Position numbers and translations under genes: made by a program. DNA of 64,000 bases from Pipra filicauda. Taxonomy: Eukaryota; Chordata; Aves; Passeriformes; Pipridae. The stretch's first letter is position 1. Every line of letters begins with the position of its first letter. Below the pieces are notes generated by a model. The model ran no database searches. It was given only the letters and a program-made list of their open reading frames with translations, and was not told the DNA's origin. Below, one piece after another: positions 32,476 to 45,885 of this stretch. The stretch spans positions 1,054,001-1,118,000 of the forward strand of contig NW_024104346.1 in assembly GCF_003945595.2 (NCBI RefSeq). Direction: 5' to 3'.

Positions 32476-34583
32476 CGTGAAAACAAGAGGGGAAAAATTA
32501 TCTGCATTTTTGCCACGTATTTTTGTAAGTGTTGTGCAGGGAGAAAATAAATGTGTGTAGAACAAATTAGTTTGTGGTGAGCCGTCGCCGCTGGAACGCT
32601 GGGCTGCAGATAATGCAGGGAAAGCTTTGGAAACCAAATGCCCAGCTGCAGCGACGGGGAGAGCGCCGTAAATGCTGCTCAGAACAATTTAAACAATTAA
32701 TTTCAGCATTTAATGGGCACTTGCACTATCTGCTGGAGCAGAAATGAGAACGTGTGTTCCATTACCTGCCACACTTCCCCTATTCCTCATCTCACCACCA
32801 TTCCCCGGGGGCAAAACAAGGCATATGGTAATTGAAATTGCAGCACAGCTGCAAAAAGGGAAGGGGGGGAGATGGATTTCAGGTTTTTGTCGACCCTGGT
32901 TTCCACACTTTCCACAGGGGGAATGTGATACTCGACTATTTACAAGCAGAGAAGTGTCAGGGGACACAAAGGCTGCTGGAGAACGAAAACAAACAAACTG
33001 CAGCCCCGTGTTCAGCCAAGGGAGGTGGAAACTGAGCCCGGGTTAGTTTTGCCTGTTAATCCGGGTAAATTGGTTCTTCTTCCGTGGAGAGAGGGGGAAT
33101 GGGGCAGGAAAACTTCACCGTGCCTTTTCCCCCCTTGCTGCCCCTTTGCAGGGCATCCTCCCACACCCTCTGAGCCACGTCAAGCCTGCAGCAATGCCCA
33201 GAGGATCCCGGATGCTCCGGCCAATATTTGGGGCTGGAAGAGGTAAATTTGGTGCTGCAACACCACCTCCTGCCCACATCTGTCCACTGCCCCTGTCTGG
33301 TCACTGCTATGCCTGCCTGGGATGCACTGGGAGCACTGTCCAGCACTGTCCCTGCCTGCTCCCTCCTGTGTCCCCCTGCCCCAGAATCTCTCCGGAGGTG
33401 ACAGTCCCTGCGGTGCCTCAGGGCATCCCATCACCCTGTGATGAAAACACGGGCTGGAAAAGGCTCCTGACTCTGGGCAGGGAGGCTGGGAGGGTCTCGG
33501 GGACAACGAGAGCAGCTGAGGGGGGGAAAAGCCAAATGTCAGTTTTCTGATCAACAGCAATTGCCTTAATTTGCTTCTTTCAGTAACAAGGGGCAGGCTC
33601 AGGAGTCCTTTTGCTCCTGCCATTTGCTCACTATCAAGATAGCAAAACCTCCTTGGCCTGAAAATGATTATTTTTCTTGACAAATCCTCCTGCTGCTGCC
33701 TTTTCTATTAATCTCCCTCTGTCTCTTCAGAGCAAAGAGAATTACAGCGGCTGCTCAGAGCACGTTGCTCGTCTGTCCTTGAACCCGGCTGGCAGCCCGT
33801 TGTTAACAGAACTGAGCAAATAGCAGAGAAAGGAATTTCTACAAATATTCTCTCAAATTTGAAAGCGAATTTCCACCCAGCAGCACAGGCAGCTCCTTTG
33901 TGGTCCCGTCCTGGGAACACTGCAGCGTTTGCCCTGAGCAAGCAGAAACACAGGAAGCACAACTCACACTTCTGTTGACTCAAACAGAAAGTGTTATTCT
34001 GACTAAAAATACTCAGTTTGAACAATGATTAACTGGTGATTAATTTCAGAGTTGGAGGAAAGGGCTGGAGGTGGCCACATCCCTCAAGTGCTGCCCCCTA
34101 ACACTGGTCCTGAGGTCCTTGTCCCCGGTCATGTGCCAGGACAGACCCTGGGCATCCTTGTCACCGGCTTCAGCACTGCACAAGACCCTCAAAAAATGGA
34201 GCTGTTTGGCAATTCAGACAAGACAGGCATCCAGAATTTGGGACCCAGGTTTAAAGCCCCTATTACTTTCTGCTGAGCACTTAGGAGAACCTAATCCAAT
34301 TGGCCATATGGTCCTGGGCTCCCTCCAATCTAATCCACCCGTCCCTTGGGCATATTGGAGGGAAAAGGGGGGGGGAAATTGGAAAAATGTAAATCACATT
34401 TTAATAGACTCATAAAAATACACAAAGTGATGACCGAGAAAACTTATCAGATTTTATGGGCATGTGGGTTGCTCGGCAGAATATGGAAATGCCACTCAAA
34501 CGGCAGAGCTGTCCTCGGAAACTCCCCAGCACAATCCAATTTGTGCCGCTCGCCAGACGGAGCAGCCGGAGTGACTCGGTGTC

Positions 34584-35150
34584 TGCATCACTGTCACCTC
34601 TGCTTCCCTGCCTGCATCACTGTCACCTCTGCTTCTGTGTCTGCATCACTGTCACCTCTGCTTCCGTGTCTGCATCACTGTCACCTCTGCTTCCCTGCCT
34701 GCATCACTGTCACCTCTGCTTCCCTGCCTGCACCACTGTCACCTCTGCTTCTGTGTCTGCATCACTGTCACCTCTGCTTCCCTGCCTGCATCACTGTCCA
34801 CCTCTTGCAATCTGTGTCTGGCATCACTGTCACCTCGGCTTTCCCGCCTGCATCACTGTCACCGTCAGTGATTCCGTGTCTTCGGCTCACTGTCACGTCT
34901 GCTTCCCTGCCTGCATCACTGTCACCTCTGCTTCTGTGTCTGCATCACTGTCACCTCTGCTTCCCCAGCTGCATCACTGTCACCTCTGCTTCCCTGCCTG
35001 CACCACTGTCACCTCTGCTTCCCTGCCTGCACCACTGTCACCTCTGCTTCTGTGTCTGCATCACTGTCACCTCTGCTTCTGTGTCTGCATCACTGTCACC
35101 TCTGCTTCCCTGCCTGCATCACTGTCACCTCTGCTTCCCTGGGGTGCCAC
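34584..35150. repeat. 29-bp minisatellite, about 19 copies
   Basis: Units of TGCATCACTGTCACCTCTGC plus nine variable bases (ttccctgcc or ttctgtgtc) repeat head to tail. A degenerate stretch lies near 34,795-34,900. Open frames of more than 350 residues over it are repeat artefacts, because 29 bp shifts frame in each unit. Confidence 0.97.
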
Positions 35151-35170
35151 TCAGGGCCAGCGGGGCCGGC

Positions 35171-35412
35171 ATGGCTCGGCCCAGCTCAGCAAAGCTCAGC
35201 CCAGCTCAGGATGGCTCAGCCCAGCTCAGGATGGCTCAGCACAGCTCAGCCCAGCTCAGGATGGCTCAGCCCAGCTCAGGATGGCTCAGCACAGCTCAGC
35301 ACAGCTCGGCCCAGCTCAGGATGGCTCAGCCCAGCTCAGGATGGCTCAGCAAAGCTCAGCCCAGCTCAGGATGGCTCAGCACAGCTCAGCACAGCTCGGC
35401 CCAGCTCGGCCC
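35171..35412. repeat. 10/20-bp minisatellite adjoining the 29-bp array
   Basis: Alternating decamers CTCAGCCCAG, CTCAGGATGG and CTCAGCACAG repeat about 24 times. It starts about 20 bases after the preceding array ends. Confidence 0.97.
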
Positions 35413-35504
35413 TTCCGTACAGCCCGACGGCTGCTGCCAGAGAGAGAACCCCGGGGTGGGGGGCTGACTGTGCCCCACATCCCAGCGTCCTGGGGGTCAC
35501 ACAG

Positions 35505-35580
35505 CCACAGAATCACTGAGGTTTGAAAAGCCCTCCAACACTATCAAGTCCAACCTGTGCCCGATGCCCGTGGGGAGAAC
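35505..35580 (-). mobile_element. CR1 LINE 3' terminal fragment
   Basis: Antisense text 'cacagaatcactgaggtttg', then 'caagtccaacctgtgcccga'. Only the last 70-80 bases of CR1 are present. Confidence 0.8.
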
Positions 35581-38500
35581 AATTTTCCCCAAGAGTGCAG
35601 GATTCAGGCAGAAATGGGGATGCAAGAGCCTTTGGCAAAAGCTTTGAGACACCATTCCCAGATTCCTGCTGGCTGCACAGTGTTCTCAGCAATGGTAATT
35701 CAGCCAGTGACTTGTTGTTTCAAAGGAAATGTCTGAAGCATTGACAGGTGATTGTAGAGAGGAAAATAGGTGTTGTGCAGGTGAGCTGGTGAAGTTCACC
35801 CCTCTAATTGCTCTGTAATTGTGCTGCCTCACAGTGGAGCTCTCTCCCGAGCCTGGGTTTGCCTGAACACGCTCGCAAAGAGCTATTTTGTTGGAAGAAT
35901 TTAATTTTTGCCATTATGTTGTCCAGCACAGTCCAGCTCTGGGTACTTACCACCAATTATCCGTCTGGTATAAAGCTAATGTTGACACAGAGGTCCTCGA
36001 TGCATCGACTCTGGGAATCTGCCAGGAAGGATGGTTTCAAGCAGAATAATTAGTGGGCACGGATATCCGTGTAAGATGCCCTTGAACTGATGGACTGTCT
36101 TTATTCACTGGGATGTGATCAATTCTGAGGTTTTTCTTTTAGACAAGCCCTTGAATTTAATTCCATTCTGTACAGTAAGGATTTCTTGTCTGAAATTCAC
36201 TTTGCATCAGGAGAGCCCTGTCTGAGCTCCCCCATTAGCTATTCTTTCCCCTCATCGCAGGGTCTTAAAGCACTTTACATGGATTAACTAATTAGCTCTC
36301 TTCATAACCCAGGCTTTAAGTTAATTTCCCCGTGTGCACTATAAGGACCATGCCAAGGAACAAACCTCCCTTCCCCCAGCTCCTTCCCCTCCCGCTGCTG
36401 CAGGTACCTCTGAGGGGCTGGGGGGAGAGAGAAAGGAGCCTAAAATCCCACGGGAGGGTGACATGAAACCAAGCAGGCCTGACCCCCACGGTGCCTGTCC
36501 CGCCCTGCGTGTCCCCTGCTCGGGGCTGCAGCCAGAGAGCCGGGAAGGGAGAGAAGCTCCAAAGCAATCCAGGGCCAGACACGCTGTGGGAAGGATCTGG
36601 CAAAAGGGCAGCAGGAAAAAACCAAGAGCAGTGGGAGAAATGAGGGGAGAGGAGGGCAGGGAGGGAGACCCAGCCAGGTTGGGGCCTTTTGCTCTGGACG
36701 GGGCGTTTAGGCAGGTTGTGTGCTGGGGACCCTGCCAAGAGGGAGGATCATGTCCAGGAGCACACGGGGCTCTGGGCTGAGCTGTCACAGCTCCAACTGC
36801 CCCAGGGATGCTGCCAGGGCACCAGGGGGTGTGGCTTCAAAGAGGGGTCTGAAGATGAAAACTGGAAGTACAGAGAAAACTGTCAGAGAGCAAAACCACG
36901 TCAGGGAGTCACGTGCCAGGCAGGGGCTGCCACCTCCTCGTGAGGTTCTTTGTGTCCTTGGAGGTCCCCTAAAGCTTTGGAAGTCCCCTAAAGCTGGAGT
37001 CCTGGGACTGCACCTCACCTGGGAGGGTACAGGCTGCCTGCAGACACAGGGGCTCCCAGGAGCCTGCAGGATCCCTCTCTGGAGCTGTGGTGATCCAGCA
37101 GAAATCCTGGGCTGGGCCTCTCCCCCATCCCTTCGGGCTCCTGTGCCTGGGAATTCCTGTCACACAAAGGCTCCTCACTAATGGCTGCCCACCCGCAGGG
37201 ATGAACATATCCAGTTAATATCCCACTGTGCAGCTCCCGGGTTACCTCTGGAAATGAGCCTCAAACACGAGCAGCACCAGGGCAAGGCAGAGCACGGACG
37301 GCGATTCCCTGCTGGGGCAGAAACGGGGTGACCACGAACACACAGCGAGGGGCACACCCAGCCTGAGGGGCAGCTGCCAGAGCCCAGGAATTTGGACATT
37401 TTCATTTCATTTTGACTAATTTTTATGCCTAAATTTCTCCCGCTGCCATTCAGAGCAGCTGCGTTTGCTGCGAGCCAAGGAGAAAACTTGTGCATCTCTG
37501 CCTGTCTGGTCTCTCTCCTGCTCTTCCCAAGGGCTGTGATTTTATGTTTGTTTAGAGATAATTTCACTGGCCCCTGAGTTTACCAACCACTCTGACTCTC
37601 TGTACTGGCAGGTCACTGTGCTCTGTATGTGGAGGGTTGTTTACAGCTGCTGATGCACTCTGGAGGCACCAGGAACAACCACTGCCATATATTAAATGCT
37701 GCAGTGTAAAATAGGAGGAAATTCATCTTTTATTTCTCTCGCTTTATAAACTCCTACTCATGTTCTATTGCTGTTCTTGTAAGTTATGAAAAGGTTTATT
37801 TTTTAGTAAGCATGTTCCACTTTAGCATAAAAAAAAAAAAGAGCAGTGTGTAAAGGGAGGATACAATCCCTCCTGGCAGATCCTGGGAAGGAGTGGGCAC
37901 AAGGACGGGGAGAGATTTATCTGAAGGAGGAAGGGAATGAAATTAAGAGAAAGGATTTACACCAAACAGCAGGGAAATGTGCGAGCAGGGAGAGCCCTCA
38001 GGCACAGGAGAGCTTCCAAAGACAAGGGCTGTCACGCTGGGATTGTAATATTTGGGGAAAATTGATAAATTGCAGAGCGTGGGAAGCTGGCAGGGATTCT
38101 GGACCCCAAATGAAAGAAGGTTTCATTTGCAATAAATATCAGGAGTGAGCAGAGCCCCATCTCCTTCCTCCCCCCTTTCCTCTTGGCTGCAAAGCTCTGT
38201 GGATTTAGGAAGCCTCTGGGAGAGGGGAGCAGCGACACAGGTCTCCTGAGTGCCTGAGGGTCTCTCACGGGTCACAGGGAAGTTAATTCTCCCTCTGATG
38301 AGGCCCCTGGTGAGGTCACTGCTCTGGGAACGGGCTCAGGGCAGGCTGGTGGCCCGAAGCCTGGCTGGGGTGGGAGCAGCTGGTTTGGTCACGGCCTCAT
38401 CATCTGAGTCTCTGAAAAGTGACCTTTCCCCACCTGGTCGGAGGGGACTGAGTGACAGCACGGGGCTGATGGCAGCTGTAAATCTTGGTCCAAGAATGAG

Positions 38501-41335
38501 TTAGAGATGGAAATTCATTGCTGCACCTCCAGCAGGTGGTAAAACCCATTGTAAATCTCTGAAAGGCTTGTCAGGACGCTAATGGATTGAGCTCCTGATG
38601 CTTAAATTTCACAGCTTCCCCTTCTCCCAAAATGTCACCTAGAGGACTCTGCAGAAGGACACGGGGACAGAAATGAGCCCCCTTGGCCTTTGGTGAGCTC
38701 TGACAGTGGGCACAGCCCCAAGCTCTGGCACTGCAGGGGAGGGATGGGGGCTCGTAGCTGAGACACAGCCTGGGGCTGGCACGAGGAGCTCAGCTCCTGC
38801 TCCACCACAGCCTTGGGCCAGCACCCACCAGCCGATGCCACGGGGTGTGGGTGACCTCCTCTGCCCAAGTGGACATCCCCAGGTCCCCACATCCTCTGCC
38901 CAGGTGGACAGGTCCCCAGGTCCCCACCTGCGCTGCCTGGACAGATCTGCATCCCCCCAGCACCTCCCTGCTGCTCCCTCCCCTCCTGCACTGCCTTTGG
39001 GCCCCGGGACAGGGCCTTGCCCAGCTCCAGCCCCGTGGCTGGGGTCAGCTGAGGGTGCAGGGGGTGGTCAGCCCTCACCATGCCCCCACCAGCACTCACC
39101 CCATGGATTCACACCTGAGGGCAGTCTGAGGGCAGAGCCAAACTCAGCCAGCTCAGCTGCCCAGCCATGGAAGGAGCTGGGGCTGACCTGGAGCCTGGCA
39201 GAGGAGACAGAGGGGCAGGGGGTGAGTGGCATTAACATGCCCACAGCAGCATTAATTCTACCTCTGCCTTGCCCAGGTGAGCAGCGCTGCGGCAGCACCT
39301 CCCTGAGAGGAGGAATGATGATCCCTATTTATCTTGTCTGGCGTCTCAGCTCTGGAAGCATTTTTAATTCCGTTTCTCCATTATCCCCCTCTTTTTGTCT
39401 TCCTGGATGTAAGTCCCATTAAAATCTGTCTTGTTGGCTGCTCTGTCGAGCAGGGGAGAAGGATTTCAGGTATTTCTCTTCTGAAGGTCTGTCCTGACTC
39501 ACAGCAAGTTAACCCATTGCTATTTCTAAGCTCCTTCTGTTGTATCTTCTTTCATTTCATTTTGAGTAAACAAAAGGCAGATTCTGCTCTTGCGAAAGTT
39601 CTGTGGTCAGAGGCATTGCAAAATTAAAGGGCTGTTATTTTGTTTAGTCTTCATGTCCCTTCTGCAAAACCAGCTGTGGATTTGCATAAACAGATCCAAG
39701 GGGTTCTGGGGGTCCTGCATCCATCTCACTCCTGCCACACTGTGCCCAGATTGCCCCGTAAGCCCCCCCTGACACTGATGGGGAGGCAAGTGATGCTCTG
39801 CCCCAGCTCCTCAGGGCAAGTGAACCCCCGGGAGTCCCTTCCTGGAGCCAGTACTGGCTTGTGGGGGGTTCAGGAGCCCGAGGCAGCTTCCCATGGACGT
39901 GCCAGGGGGGCACAGCAGCGGCTGGGGCCAGGCAGCAGCAGCAGCAGGATGTGGAAGAGGGAACACAACACAGCCACTCAGGAAAAGGAAACTTTGTTCC
40001 TAAACCTGGTTCTAACCAGCAGCCCCCATTCCTGCCTTCCTGCCCCCTCCCCACGGCTCATGCCACCTGCAGACACTGATCTAAAGGTGCATTTTACAGC
40101 CATTATCCAGCCACTGCCCCGGGAGCTTTCAGTGCATGGACTGGCTCTGGTGGGACTGTCGGGGTTTGCAGTGAGCAAACAGTGAGAAACAACATTTTTT
40201 AACAAATCTTCTGGAATTTCAATATCATGCCATTGATTCTGAGTCCCTTGGACTCAAAACCATTACTGGTCTGTGTCATTAAGGACCGGGGCAGGGGAGC
40301 CCTGTGAATCCTCAAGGCAAGGGAATAAATATTAGGGCTGGTTTTTCCTTTTGTATCTGGCACTGCCTTCCTTTCCAATAAGCTGCTACGCAACAGGAGA
40401 GCCCAATCAATTAAAATAAAGTAAATTAAGAGTGGAAAAATACTGGGCAGAAAGACACAAACTGAAGGGATTTGCTGGTGCCACTGAGGGTCCCAGTGGG
40501 AAGCTCCAGAGCAGCAGATATTGGTGCTGATGGCTCAGCCCTGCCAGGGCTGATTAACAGCTGTCTTTAGGGTCAGGATGGGTGCTGGGCATCCCCACGG
40601 GCATCTCCACAGTGGGAAGCAGCCCTTGGTTGCTGCCACACCACAGGACAAAACCAGGCAGCAGAAAGCACCCACTCCCCACCACGGTGGCCATTGCACA
40701 ACATCCCCCTTTCCAGGTGTCCCCAAACCCCCCCGGCCTTCCCCAAGCATGGAAGGGGCCACAGCACCCAGAGGTGAACCCTGAGGGGCAGCAGAGACCA
40801 GGGCACCCGCTGGGGCGATGGGCAACATCCTGTTATCAGCCAGGCTGGGAAATCACGCTCAGCCAGAGGGGAAACGAGCTGCCAGGGCTGGCTGGATGTC
40901 GTGTGCAGGTCACCTCCTGCACAAAAGGGATATCATAGCATGCAAATGTCGTTTGTATTGTGATCATTAGCTCGAGCTGTGGGAGGTGCCTCACATCAGT
41001 TAAATTCTGCCAGGGGCTCCTGCAGAGCCACGGAGAACTTCTTAAGTGCACAGTGGCATTTAAGAGATTGCTGCCTGTTCTGAGCAGATGTTCCATGGAT
41101 TAGACAGCTCAGTGTGCAAGACAGCTTCAAATGAAAACAAAAAATGCTGCAATATTTATGGGCCGCTCTGCATGTGCTGGAAAACTGAGAGGAACACACC
41201 ACGTCTGGCAGTAAAGGTACAACCAGAAATGTACCTGCAAACCGCTGGAGCTGGGCTTCAAAGGGAGAGCAGCAGTGCAGGCTGGTGCAGGGGTGGCTGA
41301 ATTAGCACTTCTTGAATGTTTACAGTCATTTACAC
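35581..41335. other. Intergenic, no gene found
   Basis: AT-rich complex blocks lie at about 35,800-36,330 and 37,380-38,150, with GC-rich stretches at 36,350-37,200 and 38,640-40,080. A CTCF-like string is near 36,818. No coding exon, RNA gene or transposon is recognised. Confidence 0.65.
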
Positions 41336-41386
41336 AATTCTTCCCTGTGAGGGTGGGGAGGCACTGGCACAGATTGCCCAGATTTT
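41336..41386 (+). mobile_element. Short CR1 LINE fragment
   Basis: Sense text 'ttcttccctgtgagggtggg', then 'ggcactggcacagattgccc', matching the fragment at 23.4 kb. Confidence 0.75.
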
Positions 41387-41505
41387 TAGGAGTTTACTTC
41401 TATCTCTCCTTGGCAGCACAGACATGGACAGAGATGCCCATGCCCTCAGCCAGCCTTCCCCTCAGTGCCTAAACAAGTCCTGAGGAAGGAGGAGGAGCAG
41501 CACAG

Positions 41506-41598
41506 CCAGGCCAGGCCAGGCCAGGCCAGGCCAGGCCAGGCCAGGCCAGGCCAGGCCAGGCCAGCCCTGCCCTGCCCTGCCCTGCCCTGCCCTGCCCT
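41506..41598. repeat. Pentamer repeats (CCAGG)11 then (CCCTG)n
   Basis: Eleven near-perfect CCAGG units (41,506-41,560) pass directly into a CCCTG array (about 41,564-41,598). They are two related but distinct pentamers. Confidence 0.96.
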
Positions 41599-42780
41599 CC
41601 ACACCACAGTGACCTCAGGGAAGCAGCTGATGCCACCCCTTTTCTGCCCAGCACTCCTCAGCCCCACCCGCTCCTCTTCCTTGTGCTTCCCTTTAAATCT
41701 GCTCACACAGAGCTGCCCTCTCCCTCCTTGGATGAGTTTTCCTGTTACATCCTTTGCCCTCTCTGCAGGGGCTCAGCTGTTATTCCCAAGGCTCCTCCAG
41801 GAGCTCTGCTGTGCAGAGCTGGCAGGAGGTGGCACGGGGCAGGCAGGGCACAAGCGAGCTCTGCACTCAGGTCTGGTGGGGGGAAAGGGGTAAAGCCTCT
41901 GGATCCCCCCTCTGTGCTCCCTGGGGATCCTCTCCAGGGGCTCTCCAAGTGCCTGTGCCCTGTGGGGCTCGGGGCCAGCCCCGGGAGCAGTTTGCTGCTG
42001 CACAGTCGCTATAGGTGGCAGCATTGGAGAGCCAGAGGCTCCTCGGCTGGGCTGATGGGATGGTTCGTACACGAAACAAAAGTGCGATACAGGTGATCCC
42101 GAGCACAAACACTCCCCTCGCTGGAGCTGCACTCCAATGCTGGGCTTTCCATCAGGAGCAGCTGAGGCACGGGGCAGGCTCCTGGGGCCTCCTCCTCCTC
42201 TGCCCTGAGCTTTGGGTCACTGTCACCTTCCCCAGAGAGGTTTTCTCACCCAAGCTCCTGCTCAGGGGCTGCGAGCAGACACCTAATGCTCCGGGTCCCT
42301 CCTCGGCAAGCGCCCTGCCCCTTTCCCCGAGCTTTCTGCAACGCTTTTTTGTAACTGCCGCCCTTCTGCTGGGCAGACCTGCAGAGGAGAGCAGCTGGGC
42401 AGCGATGGGTTCCTTCAGTGCCACGTCCCTGCGGTCACGGTGAGGCGGGACCTGGGATGTGCCCAGCAGTGCCCGGGGAGGAGCAGGGAGGGAAGGGAAG
42501 GGTCCTTGGTTCCCCTCACTTCTGGGAAGGGAAAAGGGGGCAGAGGAGATGCTCTCTGGGGACCGGGGTCTCTGATTTGTGCCCTACAGGGGAAGGGGCT
42601 TCTGAGCAGCAACAGGCAGGAGCAGCTTCCCGAATTGGATTAGGGAAGCAAATGATTCCTGAGGGCACCAACTGAGAACAGAGCTGGGAAAGATCCCATC
42701 CAAAGCCACAAGTTTCCTATTTATTTTCCAGTCACAACACACTCTGTAACCTCCCGTTTTACTCAGAAGGGAAAACCCTC

Positions 42781-42806
42781 TATTTATTTATTTATTTATT
42801 TATTTT
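42781..42806. repeat. (TTTA)n microsatellite
   Basis: A perfect tetranucleotide run of about six units. Confidence 0.97.
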
Positions 42807-43228
42807 AATTGAGAACCCTGGTGGAAAACAAGCTTTGCTTCCAGAAGCAATTACATTCCATCCCTTAACTGGATTAGGTAACTTGATAAAACTCCAGTGG
42901 AGAAATATTTGCTCATATTTAATCATTTGTTGACTTGGCACCTCACGGAATAAAGCAAAATTAAATAAAAATGTGTAAAGGGCAACCTGCTTGCTGATAA
43001 ATCCAACCCACTCTGAGCAGTTTATTACAGGAGCAACGATCCATTAGCTCACACATAAATTAGAATTGTGCATCCGGTTTATGGAGTTGCAAATTGTCAG
43101 CTGCTGCTGTTGTGTCAAAAATTGGCTGTGCCAGGAATGAAACACAGTTGTGGATGGAGGCCAGGCAGTTTAGGGTTAGGCAGGATGGAAAGCAAAAGAA
43201 ATTCAAGCCCTTTATATATTTTCGTAGA

Positions 43229-43512
43229 GTATCATGGAATCACAGAATGCCCTGAGCTGGAAGGGACCCACAAGGATTGAGTCCAACCCCTGGCCCTGCA
43301 CAGACACCCCAACAATCCCACCCTGTCCCTCAGAGCATTGTCCAAACCCTCCTGGAGCTCTGGCAGCCTTGGGGCTGTGCCCACTGCCCTGGGGAGCCTG
43401 GGCAGTGCCCAACCAGCCTCTGGGGGAAGAACCTTTCCCTGAGATCCAACCTGACCCTGCCCTGACACAGCTCCAGCGTTCCCTGGGTGCTGTCACACAG
43501 AGCAGAGATCGG
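43229..43512 (-). mobile_element. CR1 LINE 3' fragment (about 280 bp)
   Basis: Antisense CR1: 'atggaatcacagaatgccct', 'gctggaagggacccacaagg', 'ggagctctggcagccttggg' and 'ggaagaacctttccctgaga'. It represents a different subfamily from the other copies in the window. Confidence 0.9.
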
Positions 43513-45707
43513 GCCTGATCTTTTGTGCTGCTTGTACAAACAAAGCAATCAGCATGTTTGCATGTTAACGTGGGCTGCAGCCATGGAATGAACCCTCTGT
43601 TAGTCCCCTGAAAACAAACCTGTCCATCTCTCAATCACAGCTCTGTGTTATCAGTGCCCAAGCGTGGGAATCCAGCCCCTGAAATGAGATCCAGCCATCA
43701 ATATTCTCCCTGGGTGTCCCTGCTGCTGTGCTCCTTATTGCAGGTTGGATCACCTCCCGAGGAGTTTCCCATTATTTCTCAGCCCAAAAGGAGGGAATTC
43801 TGCCCTGCCTGCCTGAGGCTGCCCCTGCTCCCTGCGTGCTGCTAACGGGGAAATGAGAGGCTGGGGGTTCCCTGGGGTTCCCAGGGGATCCCTGTACGGC
43901 TGCAGTGACAGCAGAGCAGTTGCTCTGGGGGGAATTGCAGCGGAACTGGTTCAGCCAAGTACTGGCACCATCAGCCCCCACATCAGTCACCACACGGGGC
44001 TGTGGCACAGGCTCCCCTGGCAGGGTCCATCGCTCCCATCGATGCTCTGCAGGGATTTAAGGATCTGCAGAGGTCACAGCCACAGGGCAGGATTACATGT
44101 GCTATTTTCTGTTCTGCCCCTACACTACAGAGCTGTGTTTAAGCTCCCTCAAGGCCCAACACCCCAATTCCCAGGCTCAGCTGTCCCTTTGCTGGTGGCT
44201 GCAGCAGCTCCAGGCCCATGGGGAGCCAGGGCTGGGTGACCCTTTCCTGCCAGATGTGCTGATTTAAGTGGTGGTTAATAACCCCAACTCACCTGCACGG
44301 GCAGAAGAAACGAAATAAAAAAGGTTCTGCTTTATTTGTTCTTCTTAATATGAAATTCATGCCCTGATTGCCTTTGCTCTCTCCAGCCAGGCTTCTGGGA
44401 GGTAAGAGATTCAGTTCATGAATCTGAATTTGGGGAAACTTCATCTTTTGAGCTTTCTGTTCAGGGAAAGTTACTTGATAGCCCGGGAGCCAAGGGGGAA
44501 ATACATTATTGAAAGAAAAGCTTCCTTTTTAATCTAAAATTCAGCAGGATCTTTGAGATGAAAAAGGTTATTTCCAAGAGTCTGTCCAGCATATCTTGAG
44601 GGCTTCTCCTTCCCATACAATAAGTAGTGAGTGGGAGGGAGGGAGGATAGAGCCTCAGTCAGAAACAGGCTGCTGTTCTCAGTTACACCAGCATCCCTCC
44701 TCCTGACAGGGGAGTAGCAATTCCCCTTGCAAAGAAGTGCTTGGGGGCTGGTTGGAGAAAGAGGAGAAAGTAATTATGGCTAAACTGTGCAAACAGGGAC
44801 TCCTGGGAGCAGCCCACAGAGTGCAGGGGCTACTCACAGGAGGAACGTGTGAGTTAGAACACTCCCACCCGGGAGAGCACTTACACTGGAGCCTTGGTCC
44901 CTTTGAACTCAATTTGCTGAATGCTGGCTGAGAGCATCTTGAAGCCCAGAAAAAGGAATTAGGGGATTTCTGAGGACAGCTGGATGCTGGGGCGTTCCCA
45001 CGTGGATCGGGGCTGGTTGCCAAGAGCTCCCTGCAAGAGGGGCAGTTTTGGGGCACTCGGTGCCTTCGCTTGCCTGGCTGCCAAAGAGCTTTGGGGAAGA
45101 CCAGGATGAGATGCCTTCTCCTGTGAGATGCAGACCCCGTTCCCATCGCCCTGCAGGGCTGAGGATGGGATGCTGGAGCTGCTCCCCTTGTGAGGCAGTG
45201 GGAGAAAATCTTGTCAGAGCCAGACTCATCCTTGGGAGAAACTTGTTTTTCTCTCTGACCTGGAAACGCTCCAGCTTTGCTTCTGCTCCCAATTTAAACC
45301 CATTCTCTTGCCACGGTCAATTATTTTAAATCCCCTCCCTGGCCTGTGCTGTGCTGGAGGAGCTGCAGCAGCAGGAGCCGTGTCTGTGTCTGTGTCTGTG
45401 CAGGGGAACAGGGACAGGCTCTGCTCCTCCCCGGGGATGCCATTAGGGGGGATTTGTGTGCAGGCTGCAAAGGCAGCAGTTCTGCTGTCAGCAGTTTTTC
45501 CACAGCCACTCACTCAGCCACGCTCCTCTCCACCCCTGTGGGTGGATTTGGGGGCTGGCTGTGTTAAAGGGAGGCTTTGATCCTGCCACTTGGATGACAA
45601 ATACCAAATGAGACAGTTTGGACCCAAAAGATGTCCCGGCCAGCTCTCCCTGGATTGTACCCAGTGCTGAGCACCCAACTCCTGCCATCCAGGGAATCTC
45701 ACTTTTA

Positions 45708-45885
45708 GAACCACAGAATCACAGAGGTTGGAAAAGCCCTCCCAGCCCATGGATCCCCCCTGTGCCCGATGCCCACCTTGTCTCCAGCCCAGAGCACTGA
45801 GTGCCACGGCCAGGCCTTCCTGGGACACCTCCAGGGGTGGGGACTCCAAACCTCCCTGGGCAGCCAACCCTTTCCATGCAGGCTC
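45708..45885 (-). mobile_element. CR1 LINE 3' fragment
   Basis: Antisense text 'agaaccacagaatcacagag', 'cctgtgcccgatgcccacct', 'agagcactgagtgccacggc' and 'ggccttcctgggacacctcc'. It is nearly the same sequence as the copies at 59.3 and 62.6 kb, so it is a young or recently active subgroup. Confidence 0.9.

Larger units (their letters stand above)
30270..34583. other. Intergenic, no gene found
   Basis: AT-rich complex blocks at about 30,390-30,580, 31,960-32,160, 32,480-32,730 and 33,540-34,060 alternate with GC-rich stretches. Two tandem repeats and one CR1 fragment are listed separately. No coding exon is recognised. Confidence 0.65.

Noticed and set aside
34346..35526. Plus-strand open frames of over 350 codons
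   Set aside because: They run through 29-bp and 10/20-bp minisatellites. The translation is a repeat product present in all frames, with no gene context.
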